Positions 17,209-25,402 are shown, counted from the stretch's first letter. The stretch is DNA of 64,000 nucleotides from Nocardioides sp. (GCF_030149505.1 NZ_JASBRN010000071.1:17406-81405); one strand, 5' to 3'. Numbers and translations are program-made. The notes: generated by a model from the letters alone, not told the origin.

Positions 17209-18156
17209 ATGCCTGCGATCACCGTCGACGACCTCACCGTCCTGCCGCGCCTGGAGGCGCCGGGGCTGGGCGACCAGCCGCGCCCCGTGTGGCAGCTCAG
17301 CACCGCCCCCCAGGGCTACGAGGGCGAGGGCTTCCCGGTGCGCCGCGCCTTCGCCGGCATCGACCTGCAGCACCTCGACCCGTTCATCATGATGGACCAG
17401 ATGGGCGAGGTGGAGTACGCGCCGGGCGAGCCCAAGGGCACCTCGTGGCACCCGCACCGCGGCTTCGAGACCGTCACCTACATCATCGACGGCACCTTCG
17501 ACCACCAGGACTCCCACGGCGGTGGCGGCACGATCACCAACGGTGACACCCAGTGGATGACCGCCGGCAGTGGCCTGCTGCACATCGAGGCCCCGCCGGA
17601 GTCGCTGGTGATGAGCGGCGGCCTGTTCCACGGCATCCAGCTGTGGGTGAACCTGCCGCGCTCGGCCAAGATGAACGCGCCGAAGTACCAGGACATCCGC
17701 TCGCGCGAGGTGGCCCTGGTGACCAGCGCCGACGCCGGCGCGCTCGTGCGGGTCATCGCCGGGTCGGTCGACGGTCACGAGGGCCCCGGCTCGACGTACA
17801 CCCCGATGACGCTGGTGCACGCCACCATCGAGCCCGGCGCGCAGCTGGAGCTGCCGTGGACCGTCGAGCACAACGCGCTGGTCTACGTCCTGTCCGGCCG
17901 CGGCACCGTCGGCACCGAGCAGCGGCCGATCCGCACCGGGCAGACCGCGGCGATGGGGGCCGGTGACTACCTCACCGTCTCCGCGGACCGCACCCAGGAG
18001 GGACGCTCGCCCAAGATGGAGGTCATCGTCGTCGGCGGCCAGCCGATCCGCGAGCCCCTGGCGTGGGCCGGTCCGTTCGTGATGAACACCAAGGCCGAGG
18101 TGCTCCAGGCCTACCAGGACTTCCAGCGCGGGTCCTTCGGCCAGGTCCCCGCCTGA
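17209..18156 (+). CDS. Pirin family protein
   Basis: 315-residue bicupin. The metal site of pirins is visible as SWHPHRGFETVTYIIDG with further ligands near GSGLLHIE. Bacterial pirins have quercetinase activity or modulate metabolic enzymes; the role of this one is open. The length and two cupin halves (about 20-150 and 175-290) are normal. The ATG has a weak GAGAGG ribosome-binding site. It is monocistronic and ends at a strong terminator. Confidence 0.92.
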   Translation: MPAITVDDLTVLPRLEAPGLGDQPRPVWQLSTAPQGYEGEGFPVRRAFAGIDLQHLDPFIMMDQMGEVEYAPGEPKGTSWHPHRGFETVTYIIDGTFDHQDSHGGGGTITNGDTQWMTAGSGLLHIEAPPESLVMSGGLFHGIQLWVNLPRSAKMNAPKYQDIRSREVALVTSADAGALVRVIAGSVDGHEGPGSTYTPMTLVHATIEPGAQLELPWTVEHNALVYVLSGRGTVGTEQRPIRTGQTAAMGAGDYLTVSADRTQEGRSPKMEVIVVGGQPIREPLAWAGPFVMNTKAEVLQAYQDFQRGSFGQVPA

Positions 18157-18172
18157 CTGCTCCAGGACACAT

Positions 18173-18204
18173 CGAGCCCCTGACCCTCACGGGTCAGGGG
18201 CTCG
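18173..18204. terminator. Bidirectional terminator between pirin gene and tRNA-His
   Basis: Perfect 14-bp stem (18173-18186 with 18191-18204) with a TCAC loop, between convergent units. Confidence 0.75.
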
Positions 18205-18213
18205 TGCACATGG

Positions 18214-18286
18214 GGTGAGTGACGGGGCTTGAACCCGCGACCCTCGCGACCACAACGCGATGCTCTACCAGCTGAGCTACACCCAC
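18214..18286 (-). tRNA. tRNA-His(GTG)
   Basis: 73 bases plus the extra 5' G at position -1 (18287) typical of tRNA-His, paired with discriminator C. Anticodon loop TTGTGGT. A CCA end is encoded at 18211-18213. -10 box TACACT at 18316-18321 on the minus strand. Confidence 0.97.
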
Positions 18287-18326
18287 CACGGGCCGGCAGG
18301 GCCGGACCGGGGACGAGTGTAGGGGA

Positions 18327-18986
18327 CTAGGGGGCAGTCACCGAATCCGACGCCACCTCTGCGTCGGCGGCCGTCTGGCCCAGGCCCGTCAGCGCGCCAC
18401 CGTGCCGGGCAGCGATCGCGCGCGAGGTGTCGGTGTCGGGGCCGGGGGTGGCCACGAAGACCGCCTCCCGGTAGTAGCGCAGCTCCTCGATCGACTCCTG
18501 GATGTCGGCCAGCGCACGGTGGTTGCCGCGCTTCTCGGGCGCGGCGTAGTAGGCCCGCGGGAACCACCGGCGGGAGAGCTCCTTGATCGAGGAGACGTCG
18601 ACGATCCGGTAGTGGAGGAAGCCCTCCAGCTCGCGCATGTCCCGGGCGAGGAACGCCCGGTCGGTGGCGACGGTGTTGCCGGCCAGCGGGGGGCGGCTGC
18701 CGTCGGGGCAGTGCTGGCGGACGTAGTCCAGGACCTGGCGCTCGGCCTCGGCGAGGTCGAGGCCGCCCTCGAGCTCCTCGAGCAGGCCCGACTTCTCGTG
18801 CATCTCCCGCACGAAGGGGATCATCTGCTCCAGCGCCTCCGCCGGGGGGCGCACGATCACGTCGACGCCCTCGCCCAGCACGTTGAGGTCGAAGTCGGTG
18901 ACCAGTGCGGCGACCTCGATCAGGGCGTCGGCGCCGAGGTCGAGCCCGGTCATCTCGCAGTCGATCCACACGAGTCGGTCGGTCAT
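18327..18986 (-). CDS. orn: Oligoribonuclease
   Basis: Degrades 2-5-base RNA, including pGpG, to mononucleotides. The DEDDh exonuclease residues are visible: [11 protein letters not shown] at the N-terminus, [14 protein letters not shown] in the middle and the His in [14 protein letters not shown]. The 219-residue length is normal with a roughly 30-residue acidic C-terminal extension. The ATG lies eight bases after a TAGGGT -10 box. Confidence 0.96.
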   Translation of the reverse strand: MTDRLVWIDCEMTGLDLGADALIEVAALVTDFDLNVLGEGVDVIVRPPAEALEQMIPFVREMHEKSGLLEELEGGLDLAEAERQVLDYVRQHCPDGSRPPLAGNTVATDRAFLARDMRELEGFLHYRIVDVSSIKELSRRWFPRAYYAAPEKRGNHRALADIQESIEELRYYREAVFVATPGPDTDTSRAIAARHGGALTGLGQTAADAEVASDSVTAP

Positions 18987-18994
18987 GGGGTGAC

Positions 18995-19000
18995 ACCCTA
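18995..19000 (-). promoter_or_regulatory. -10 box of orn
   Basis: TAGGGT on the minus strand, eight bases from the ATG. It faces the -10 box of the divergent DsbA-like gene at 19038. Confidence 0.5.
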
Positions 19001-19037
19001 CGCGGGGTCCTCTCAGCGCTGGTTCAGCCCGACCTCC

Positions 19038-19043
19038 TACCCT
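19038..19043 (+). promoter_or_regulatory. -10 box of the DsbA-like gene
   Basis: TACCCT, seven bases before the ATG at 19051. Confidence 0.5.
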
Positions 19044-19050
19044 CGGAGCC

Positions 19051-19785
19051 ATGTCGAAGAACTCCCGCGCCCGAGCCGAGGAGCGTGCGGCCCGCGCCCA
19101 GGCCGCCCGCGAGGCGCAGAAGGCCGCCGAGCGTCGCCGCACCATCCGCTCGGTCACGCTCGTCGTCGTCGCGATGGTGCTCATCGTGGGAGCCGCGTTC
19201 CTCTTCGTCCGCGCCACCGACGGCTCCTCGGACGTCACCGCCACCCCCGCGGGCAGCAGCGAGTACGGCGTGACGATGGGCGACCCCGACGCCCCCGTCG
19301 ACGTGATCGTGTACGAGGACTTCCTCTGCCCGTTCTGCGGCGACCTCGAGGAGGCCAGCCGCGAGCCCTTCGAGGAGCTGGCCGCCGACGGCGAGGTGCT
19401 CGTGGAGTACCGCCCCTTCAACCTGCTGGAGCGGATCAGCGACTACAGCCCGCGGGCGGTCAACGCCTTCGCGGTCGTCCTGACCGAGTCCGGCCCCGAG
19501 GTCGCCAAGACCTTCCACGACCTGCTCTTCGAGAACCAGCCGTCGGAGTCCGGCCCCTTCCCGGACAACCAGGCGCTGCTGGACCTCGCGGTCGAGGCGG
19601 GCGCCGAGGAGTCGGAGGTCTCCGAGGGCATCCTCGAGGAGACCATGCGCGACTGGGTCGACGCCGCCACCCAGGCCGCCCAGGAGGCCGGCGTGCAGGG
19701 CACCCCGACCGTGCTGGTCGACGGCCAGGTCGTCCAGGGCTCGCCCGAGGAGATCATCCAGGCCGTCCGCGACGCGGTGGCCTGA
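19051..19785 (+). CDS. Membrane-anchored DsbA-like thiol oxidoreductase
   Basis: 244 residues. An Arg/Ala-rich cytosolic N-terminus with heptad character (about 1-30) precedes one membrane segment (34-53); the rest is an extracytoplasmic thioredoxin-like domain with the CPFC redox pair at Cys93 and Cys96 and the cis-proline loop [10 protein letters not shown]. It should form or isomerise disulfides in exported proteins; such proteins are common in actinobacteria. It is followed after three bases by the deaminase gene, likely one transcript. Confidence 0.92.
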   Translation: MSKNSRARAEERAARAQAAREAQKAAERRRTIRSVTLVVVAMVLIVGAAFLFVRATDGSSDVTATPAGSSEYGVTMGDPDAPVDVIVYEDFLCPFCGDLEEASREPFEELAADGEVLVEYRPFNLLERISDYSPRAVNAFAVVLTESGPEVAKTFHDLLFENQPSESGPFPDNQALLDLAVEAGAEESEVSEGILEETMRDWVDAATQAAQEAGVQGTPTVLVDGQVVQGSPEEIIQAVRDAVA

Positions 19786-19788
19786 CCC

Positions 19789-20814
19789 GTGGCCGTCGAC
19801 CCCGCCTTCATCGCCGCTCTGCCCAAGGCCGAGCTGCACGTCCACCACGTCGGCTCGGCCTCACCGCGGATCGTCTCCGAGCTCGCGCGCCGCCACCCGG
19901 GCACCGTCCCCGCCGACCCCGAGGAGCTGGCCCGCTTCTTCGAGTTCCGCGACTTCGCGCACTTCATCGAGGTCTACCTCGCGGTCGTGGACCTGGTCCG
20001 CACCCCCGAGGACGTGCGGGTGCTGACCTACGAGGTCGCCCGCGAGATGGCGACCGGTCAATCGCTGCGCTACGCCGAGCTCACGTGCACGCCCTACACC
20101 TCGGTGCGGCCCCACGAGGACGGCGTCGGGATGCCGATCGAGGCCTACACCGAGGCGCTCGAGGACGCCCGGGTCGCGGCCGAGCGCGACTTCGGCCTGG
20201 TGCTGCGCTGGGTCTACGACATCCCCGGGGAGGCCGGTCTTCCCGCTGCCGACGCGACGCTGGAGTACGCCCTGCGGCACGGCAGCGACGGGCTCGTCGG
20301 CTTCGGTCTCGGTGGGCCCGAGATCGGGGTGCCGCGGCCGCAGTTCCGCCCGCACTTCGAGGCCGCCCGGGCCGCCGGGCTGCGCTCGGTGCCGCACGCG
20401 GGGGAGACGACCGGACCGGGCACGGTGTGGGACGCCCTGCACGAGCTCGGTGCCGAGCGCATCGGCCACGGGACCAGCGCCGCGCAGGACCCCGCGCTCC
20501 TGGCGCACCTCGCGGAGACCGGCGTACCGCTGGAGGTGTGTCCGTCCTCCAACCTCGCGACCCGGGCGGTGGCGCGGATCGAGGAGCACCCGCTGCCGCG
20601 CTTCGTCGAGGCCGGCGTGACGGTGGCGATCGCCTCGGACGACCCGCCGATGTTCGGCACGACGCTCAACCGCGAGTACGAGATCGCCGCGGACCTGCTC
20701 GCCCTCGACGAGGAGGGCGTCAAGGAGCTGGCCCGGACCTCGGTGCGCGCCTCCTTCGCCCCCGACGACGTACGCCGTCGGCTGCTCGCCGAGATCGACG
20801 CCTACGCCGGCTGA
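19789..20814 (+). CDS. add: Adenosine deaminase
   Basis: Zinc hydrolase converting adenosine to inosine. The 341-residue protein has the metal-binding HVHHVGS near the N-terminus, the HAGE-type active-site strand (SVPHAGETTGPG), the IGHGTSA strand with a metal histidine, and the SDDPPMFGT C-terminal metal loop. Length and motifs fit the bacterial ADA family; related enzymes act on other purines, so adenosine is likely but not proven. GTG start. Its last 13 bases overlap the end of the convergent PIG-L gene. Confidence 0.9.
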   Translation: MAVDPAFIAALPKAELHVHHVGSASPRIVSELARRHPGTVPADPEELARFFEFRDFAHFIEVYLAVVDLVRTPEDVRVLTYEVAREMATGQSLRYAELTCTPYTSVRPHEDGVGMPIEAYTEALEDARVAAERDFGLVLRWVYDIPGEAGLPAADATLEYALRHGSDGLVGFGLGGPEIGVPRPQFRPHFEAARAAGLRSVPHAGETTGPGTVWDALHELGAERIGHGTSAAQDPALLAHLAETGVPLEVCPSSNLATRAVARIEEHPLPRFVEAGVTVAIASDDPPMFGTTLNREYEIAADLLALDEEGVKELARTSVRASFAPDDVRRRLLAEIDAYAG

Positions 20815-21575
20815 CCCGCCTCGACCGGGTCCTGGCCACGGGCAGGCGGAGGAGCCGGCTCGGTGGAGAGCACGAGGTGCTCGAGCGGCACCGTGAAGTG
20901 GCCGAGGAAGTGCCCGTCCAGCGGGGCCGGTGCGCCGCCCGCGCCGCGGATCTGGGAGGCGTGCGCCCGGATCGCGGCGAGCTTGATCTCCAGCGAGGCC
21001 TGGTCCAGGCGCAGCACGGCCATCTGCTCCCACGGTGCCTCGTCGGGCTGCAGGTGGTGCCACATCAGCAGCGGGTACTCCACGAGCCGGGCCCCGCTGG
21101 CTGCGGCCACCCGCGCGGCGGCCCGCCCGGCGGCGTCGTGGTCGGGGTGCCCGTCGCCGCGCCAGGGTGCGACCAGGAGCGTGCCGTGGCCCTCGCCGAC
21201 GATCTCGCCGAGCGCGGCGACGACCTCCTCCTCGACGTCGGCCACCCCGCCGTCGGGCGCGCCGAGGAAGACGACGGGGGAGCCAGGTGCGAGCAGGTCG
21301 ACGGCTGCGTCCATCTCGGCGAGGCGCCGGGTGGCCAGCGAGTGCCGGGAGCAGTGCTCGGCGGGCGGGTGCGAGGACTCCCCGGCGGTGAGGAGCACGA
21401 GGTAGACGCCGATCCCGGCCCGGTGGGCGTGCGCGATCAGCCCGCCGACGCCCAGGCTCTCGTCGTCGGGGTGGGCCGAGACGACCACGAGGCGCTCCCA
21501 CGCCTGCCCGCCCGTCCGCAGGTCGAGGGCCGGACCCCGTCCCCACGAGGGGTGCTGCTGCCAGTGCTGGGGCAC
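20802..21575 (-). CDS. PIG-L family deacetylase
   Basis: 257-residue zinc-dependent N-deacetylase. The hallmark motif AHPDDESLGVGG (about residues 28-39) and the second metal stretch HPDHDAAG are both present. The family includes MshB and Mca of mycothiol metabolism and natural-product deacetylases; similarity is not close enough by eye to assign one. The GTG at 21575 is chosen where conserved sequence begins. The gene converges on adenosine deaminase with a 13-base overlap of the two 3' ends. Confidence 0.87.
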   Translation of the reverse strand: MPQHWQQHPSWGRGPALDLRTGGQAWERLVVVSAHPDDESLGVGGLIAHAHRAGIGVYLVLLTAGESSHPPAEHCSRHSLATRRLAEMDAAVDLLAPGSPVVFLGAPDGGVADVEEEVVAALGEIVGEGHGTLLVAPWRGDGHPDHDAAGRAAARVAAASGARLVEYPLLMWHHLQPDEAPWEQMAVLRLDQASLEIKLAAIRAHASQIRGAGGAPAPLDGHFLGHFTVPLEHLVLSTEPAPPPARGQDPVEAGQPA

Positions 21576-21668
21576 GAGTCGTCCCTTCGCCCGAGTCCCG
21601 CCGACGACGGGTGGCCCGAACCTACGTCCCGGTCCTCGGCCCAGGTCCATCCGACGGGGTGAACGAGT

Positions 21669-21684
21669 GTGCACGCGAGTGCAC
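21669..21684 (+). promoter_or_regulatory. GTGCAC-N4-GTGCAC operator
   Basis: Two self-palindromic GTGCAC hexamers start exactly ten bases apart, the second ending nine bases before the TATCCT -10 box (21694-21699) of the SnoaL-like gene. The same element at almost the same position precedes the hydrolase gene at 58010. Confidence 0.6.
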
Positions 21685-21693
21685 GGCGACCCC

Positions 21694-21699
21694 TATCCT
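21694..21699 (+). promoter_or_regulatory. -10 box of the SnoaL-like gene
   Basis: TATCCT, six bases before the GTG at 21706. Confidence 0.55.
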
Positions 21700-21705
21700 G
21701 CGGAC

Positions 21706-22167
21706 GTGCCCGCCGCTCCCGGCGCCGACAGCGCCCGCGTCATCGAGAACCTGGTCCACACCTATGCCGAGCGCATCGACGCCGGCGACCTCGACGGGGT
21801 GGCGGAGCTGTTCACGCACGGCCGCATCCACGGGGTCGAGGGCGGCGGACCGGACACGGTCTTCGAGGGGCGCGACGCGGTGCGCCGCCTGTACGCCGCC
21901 ACCACCCGCGTCCACGAGGAGACCGGCACGCCGCGTACCCACCACGTCACGACCAACCTGATCCTCGAGGTCGACGACGAGTCCGGCACCGCGACCTGCC
22001 GCAGCCGCTTCACCGTCCTCCAGGCGACCGAGGCGCTCGCCCTGCAACCGATCATCGCCGGGCGCTACCACGACACCTTCCACCGCATCGAGGACGCGTG
22101 GTGGTTCGAGAGCCGCACGATGCACGTCGACCTGGTGGGGGATCTCTCGCACCACCTGCTGATCTGA
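21706..22167 (+). CDS. SnoaL-like / NTF2-fold protein
   Basis: 153-residue single-domain protein of the SnoaL_4 group: an N-terminal helix pair (VIENLVHTYAERIDAGDLDGVAELF), a GRDAVRRLY segment, and beta strands ending FHRIEDAWWFESRTMH. Relatives include steroid isomerases, polyketide cyclases and ring-hydroxylating-dioxygenase small subunits; no substrate can be assigned. The GTG start is defined by the -10 box, and a palindromic operator shared with a distant hydrolase gene lies directly upstream, suggesting a common regulator. Confidence 0.85.
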   Translation: MPAAPGADSARVIENLVHTYAERIDAGDLDGVAELFTHGRIHGVEGGGPDTVFEGRDAVRRLYAATTRVHEETGTPRTHHVTTNLILEVDDESGTATCRSRFTVLQATEALALQPIIAGRYHDTFHRIEDAWWFESRTMHVDLVGDLSHHLLI

Positions 22168-22183
22168 CCTCGTGGGTCCGGAG

Positions 22184-22257
22184 CACCCCCGGCAGGACTC
22201 GAACCTGCGACCAAGTCATTAGAAGTGACTCGCTCTATCCAGCTGAGCTACGGAGGC
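22184..22257 (-). tRNA. tRNA-Arg(TCT)
   Basis: 74 bases; acceptor GCCTCCG pairs with CGGGGGT (two G-U pairs), anticodon loop CTTCTAA, discriminator G, CCA not encoded. A TAACCT -10 box is at 22270-22275 on the minus strand. Confidence 0.96.
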
Positions 22258-22339
22258 TGGGCGGGCGTCAGGTTAACCCCCGCACGACCGGTTGCTGCCA
22301 CGGGGAGGAATGCCGGGGGTGGGTGCGGTCCCGGGTGGG

Positions 22340-22345
22340 TACGAT
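22340..22345 (+). promoter_or_regulatory. -10 box of the stand-alone receiver gene
   Basis: TACGAT, six bases before the GTG at 22352. Confidence 0.5.
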
Positions 22346-22351
22346 CCGCCC

Positions 22352-22756
22352 GTGACCCAGGAAGCCCCCACCTCGGGTGCCTCGGACCGACGTCTGAGGT
22401 TCCTCGTCGTCGACGACACCGAGGACATCCGTGAGGTCATGACCCGGATGGTGCATCGCCAGGGCCACCAGGCCGACGAGGCCGCGGACGGGGTCGAGGC
22501 CGTCGAGGCGCTGCAGCGGGACCGCTACGACCTGATGCTGCTCGACCTGTCGATGCCGCGGATGACCGGCGAGGAGGTCGTGCGCTGGGTGCAGGAGCAC
22601 CCCGAGCACGCCCACGGAGTGCGGATCGTGGTCGTCAGCGCGTGGGCCGGCGACAAGCGGCCGCTGCTGCAGGAGCTGGGGATCCACGACGTACTGCCCA
22701 AGCCGCTGCGCCGCCAGCAGCTGGAGGAGCTCATCACCGGGGTCCTCGGGTCCTGA
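22352..22756 (+). CDS. Stand-alone response-regulator receiver protein
   Basis: 134 residues consisting of a receiver domain only: acidic DDTED at 21-25, phospho-acceptor Asp65 in LLDLSMPRMTG and conserved Lys117 in LPKPL. There is no DNA-binding or enzymatic output domain, so it acts CheY-like through protein contacts or as a phosphate relay. It lies 125 bases upstream of a small ORF, a P450-like gene and a histidine kinase on the same strand; that kinase is the natural partner candidate (inference). Confidence 0.92.
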   Translation: MTQEAPTSGASDRRLRFLVVDDTEDIREVMTRMVHRQGHQADEAADGVEAVEALQRDRYDLMLLDLSMPRMTGEEVVRWVQEHPEHAHGVRIVVVSAWAGDKRPLLQELGIHDVLPKPLRRQQLEELITGVLGS

Positions 22757-22791
22757 TCGGGCGTATCGCCTGCGGCGGTCTGGACCACCGG

Positions 22792-22799
22792 GATACTGT
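22792..22799 (+). promoter_or_regulatory. Possible promoter of the small ORF-P450-kinase operon
   Basis: GATACTGT contains overlapping -10-like hexamers. It would give a leader of about 75 bases before the ribosome-binding site of the 24-codon ORF. No clear -35 is seen. Confidence 0.35.
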
Positions 22800-22880
22800 C
22801 CCGTCACCGGGGTACAGGAGGGTCTCCGGGCCGGGTCCGACGTCTGCGGCCCCGGCACTCACAGGGGAGGAAGTACACAC

Positions 22881-22955
22881 ATGATCGCGAAGCTCCGCGC
22901 ACGTCGCGCCGCCCGTCAGCTCACTGCTGTCTACGCGTGGCGCCCCGGCCCCTGA
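22881..22955 (+). CDS. 24-codon small ORF overlapping the P450 start (candidate leader peptide)
   Basis: Encodes a basic peptide beginning MIAKLRARRAARQL and ending WRPGP. A strong purine-rich ribosome-binding site (GGGGAGG, 22864-22870) stands ten bases before the ATG, stronger than anything before the P450 gene. Its stop lies 19 bases inside the P450 frame, so ribosomes ending here could reinitiate at the GTG at 22937. It may be a true small protein, a translational-coupling leader, or chance; spacing and the ribosome-binding site argue for translation. Confidence 0.5.
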   Translation: MIAKLRARRAARQLTAVYAWRPGP

Positions 22956-24067
22956 GGCTGGTCGACACCGCAGGTGATGCCGTAGGCGACACCCGGGCGC
23001 TCGGGCGCCTCGGTGCCGTCCTCGCCGCGCGCGGGCGACCCGGTCCCGTCCTCCTCGGCCCCCACGGGCCGCACCTTGTGACGACCAACGCCGACACCCG
23101 GCGGGTCCTCACCGACACCGACTCCTTCGTCTTCCCCGTCGACGTCTCGCGCCGTGCCACCACGGGCCCCCAGCCGGTGCTGCCGCGCCTGCGTCCCGAC
23201 CAGGTCGCCCGCGGCCTGGCCACCTTCGGGTCCGAGCTCGCCCTCGCGTGCGCCGCCTGGGAGGGCGGGGCCGACGCCGAGGCGATGACGGTGCTGCGCG
23301 CACCGGTCGCACGCTCCACGACCGACGCGGTCCTCGGGCCGCTCGCCACCGACGACCGGGACCGGGTCGCCGAGCTGGTCCTGGCCTGGGTCGACTCCCT
23401 CGGCCCGGTGATCGCCGCCGGCCGACCGCCCGTGCGCTGGAGCCGCGTGCGGCGCGCGGAACGTCGGGCCCGCCAGGGGCTCGAGGGGGCGCTCGCCGAC
23501 CTCCACGTGGAGAGGCCGCCGGTGGCCGCGGTGGAGCTGGCGGCCGGGGTCCAGGTCCCGATCGCCGCCGGCGCCTGGCTGCTGGTCCTGCTCGCCGAGC
23601 ACCCCGAGGCGGCTGCACTCGCCCGCGACCACGGCCTCGCCGCCGAGGTCGTCTGGGAGGTGCTGCGCCTGCGGCCGCCGACCTGGGTCAGCGCCCGGAT
23701 GACCACCCGCGACGTCACGGTGGGCGCGGGCCGGGTCCCGGCGCACGCGGTCGTCCTGGTGAGCCCGCTGCTGCTGGGCCTCGACGACGCACACGTCCCG
23801 CCCGGCACCAGCCACCCGGAGGAGTTCGACCCGGCGCGGTGGTGCGGCACCGACGTGCGGCCGGGGGCGTGGCTGCCGTTCGGCGCCGGACCGCACGCCT
23901 GCCCGGGACGGAGCCTGGGCCTGGCCCAGCTCACGGCGCTCGCACGGTGGGCCCTCGGGCGGCGTGTCACTCTCGTGACACCGGCACGGATCGACCAGAC
24001 TAGGGGCATCTTCCCGTCGCCGGCGCGCCTGCGCTGCCTCCCGGGCCCATCGCCACTCGAGGAATGA
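22937..24067 (+). CDS. Cytochrome P450-like heme protein lacking the acid-alcohol pair
   Basis: 376 residues, short for a P450, mainly through a reduced N-terminal part. The heme loop FGAGPHACPG gives axial Cys322; the K-helix ExxR motif is EVLR (Glu241, Arg244); the meander/ERR region reads HPEEFDPARW. In the I helix, where active monooxygenases have AG-x-(E/D)-T, this protein has AGVQV at 203-207: spacing to the conserved HP (222-223) is the same as in P450cam, so Gln206 and Val207 replace the acid and threonine that activate oxygen. It may therefore not be a normal monooxygenase. GTG start inside the small ORF; the kinase gene follows after one base. Confidence 0.85.
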   Translation: MAPRPLRLVDTAGDAVGDTRALGRLGAVLAARGRPGPVLLGPHGPHLVTTNADTRRVLTDTDSFVFPVDVSRRATTGPQPVLPRLRPDQVARGLATFGSELALACAAWEGGADAEAMTVLRAPVARSTTDAVLGPLATDDRDRVAELVLAWVDSLGPVIAAGRPPVRWSRVRRAERRARQGLEGALADLHVERPPVAAVELAAGVQVPIAAGAWLLVLLAEHPEAAALARDHGLAAEVVWEVLRLRPPTWVSARMTTRDVTVGAGRVPAHAVVLVSPLLLGLDDAHVPPGTSHPEEFDPARWCGTDVRPGAWLPFGAGPHACPGRSLGLAQLTALARWALGRRVTLVTPARIDQTRGIFPSPARLRCLPGPSPLEE

Positions 24068-24068
24068 C

Positions 24069-25379
24069 GTGACCGCCGCACCGCCTGAGGGCCTCCAGCA
24101 GCTCGACGAGGGACCCGTCTCCGCATCGGCGGCCGCCCTGTCCCGGCGGATCCTGTCCTTCCGCGACCCGGTCGCGGCCGCTTGCGAGCTCGTCGCCCAG
24201 CACTTCCTCGCCTCCGACGAGGTCGAGATGGTGGTGCTCGCGCTCACGCTCACCCCGCCCGACGACCAGACGGGGTGGGCCCGGTTGGGCGACCGGGTCT
24301 GGCTGCGCGAGTGGCTGGTGCCCGGCTCGCCGTGCCGGTCCGCTCCCGGCGGGGAGGGCCCCGAGGGCGCGCTGACGATGCCCTACGTCTCCCAGTGGGC
24401 GCGTGACGAGATCGTCGCCGTCCCCGACCGTGACCGGCTACCCGTCGCCGGTGCCCGCGACCGCGAGGAGCTCGAGGCGTGCGGCACCGCCGCACTGGTC
24501 ACGTGCGCGCTCCAGCGCGGCGAGGCCATGTACGGCTCGTTCTCCCTCGCCCGCAGCACCCCCGGGACCTGGCCCCAGGGGCTGCTGGCCGACTACCGGC
24601 TCGTGGTCGCAGCGCTGTCGGCCCTGCTCGGGCACCAGCACGACCAGCGGCTGCTGCTCGACGCGGTGGACGTGGGCGAGCGGGCCCACGCCCGGCAGCA
24701 GCAGCTGGTCGCGACCGTCAGCCACGAGCTGCGCACGCCGGTCTCCACGATCATCGGGTACGCCGAGCTGCTGGCCGACGAGGCCGAGCAGCAGCCGCCG
24801 GGCGACTTCCCCGCCGGGGTGGCCCGCGACGCCGGTCAGGTCCTGGCCGTGGCCGAGCACCTCCTGGCCGTCGTCGAGGACCTCCTCGGCACCGCCCGGG
24901 TGCTCGGCAGCGAGGACAACCGCGTCCCGGTCGACGTGGCCGGCGCCGTCGCCGACGTCCTGCACTGGCACCGGGTCCCCGCCGCCCGCGCCGGTGTGAC
25001 GCTGACCAGCACGGTGCCGGACGGGCTGGCGGCCCTCGCCCGTCCCGCCGGGCTGCGGCAGGTGCTGGCCACCCTCGTGGGCAACGCCGTCGTGCACAAC
25101 CGCCCCGGCGGCAGCGTCGAGGTGGGCGCCGAGCCCATGGTCGGCGAGGGCGGTGAGGCGCGGGTGCGCCTGGTCGTGAGGGACACCGGGCTGGGCCTGG
25201 AGCCCGAGCAGCTGCACGAGGCCTTCGAGCCCTTCGTCCGCTTCCACCTCGAGGTGCCCGGCACGGGGCTCGGCCTGCCGCTCGCGCGGACCGTCGCCGA
25301 GCGCGACGGGGGCTCGATCGGCGCCGAGTCGGTGCCCGGGCGCGGGTCGGCTTTCTGGATCGACCTGCCGACGGCCTGA
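24069..25379 (+). CDS. Soluble sensor histidine kinase with GAF-like input domain
   Basis: 436 residues and no membrane segment. Residues about 25-195 resemble a GAF-type sensory domain; a short helix leads into HisKA with His219 in SHELRTPVSTIIGYAELL; the ATPase domain (about 315-436) has LATLVGNAVVHNRPGG, DTGLGLEPEQ and GTGLGLPLART. The GTG start is one base after the stop of the P450 gene, so the two are made together. The lone receiver at 22352 is its likely partner. Such a direct P450-kinase pairing is unusual and suggests the heme protein feeds or tunes the signal (inference). Confidence 0.9.
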   Translation: MTAAPPEGLQQLDEGPVSASAAALSRRILSFRDPVAAACELVAQHFLASDEVEMVVLALTLTPPDDQTGWARLGDRVWLREWLVPGSPCRSAPGGEGPEGALTMPYVSQWARDEIVAVPDRDRLPVAGARDREELEACGTAALVTCALQRGEAMYGSFSLARSTPGTWPQGLLADYRLVVAALSALLGHQHDQRLLLDAVDVGERAHARQQQLVATVSHELRTPVSTIIGYAELLADEAEQQPPGDFPAGVARDAGQVLAVAEHLLAVVEDLLGTARVLGSEDNRVPVDVAGAVADVLHWHRVPAARAGVTLTSTVPDGLAALARPAGLRQVLATLVGNAVVHNRPGGSVEVGAEPMVGEGGEARVRLVVRDTGLGLEPEQLHEAFEPFVRFHLEVPGTGLGLPLARTVAERDGGSIGAESVPGRGSAFWIDLPTA

Positions 25380-25402
25380 CCCGCCCCCCCGTCGTACGAC
25401 GC

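Noticed and set aside
21669..21684. CRP-type binding site
   Set aside because: The CRP pattern is GTGA-N6-TCAC; here GTG and CAC are ten bases apart rather than eight and the flanking A/T are missing.
22881..22955. Frameshifted N-terminus of the P450
   Set aside because: The P450 frame starts sensibly on its own and the small ORF has its own ribosome-binding site and stop; no continuation of homology is visible across the junction.
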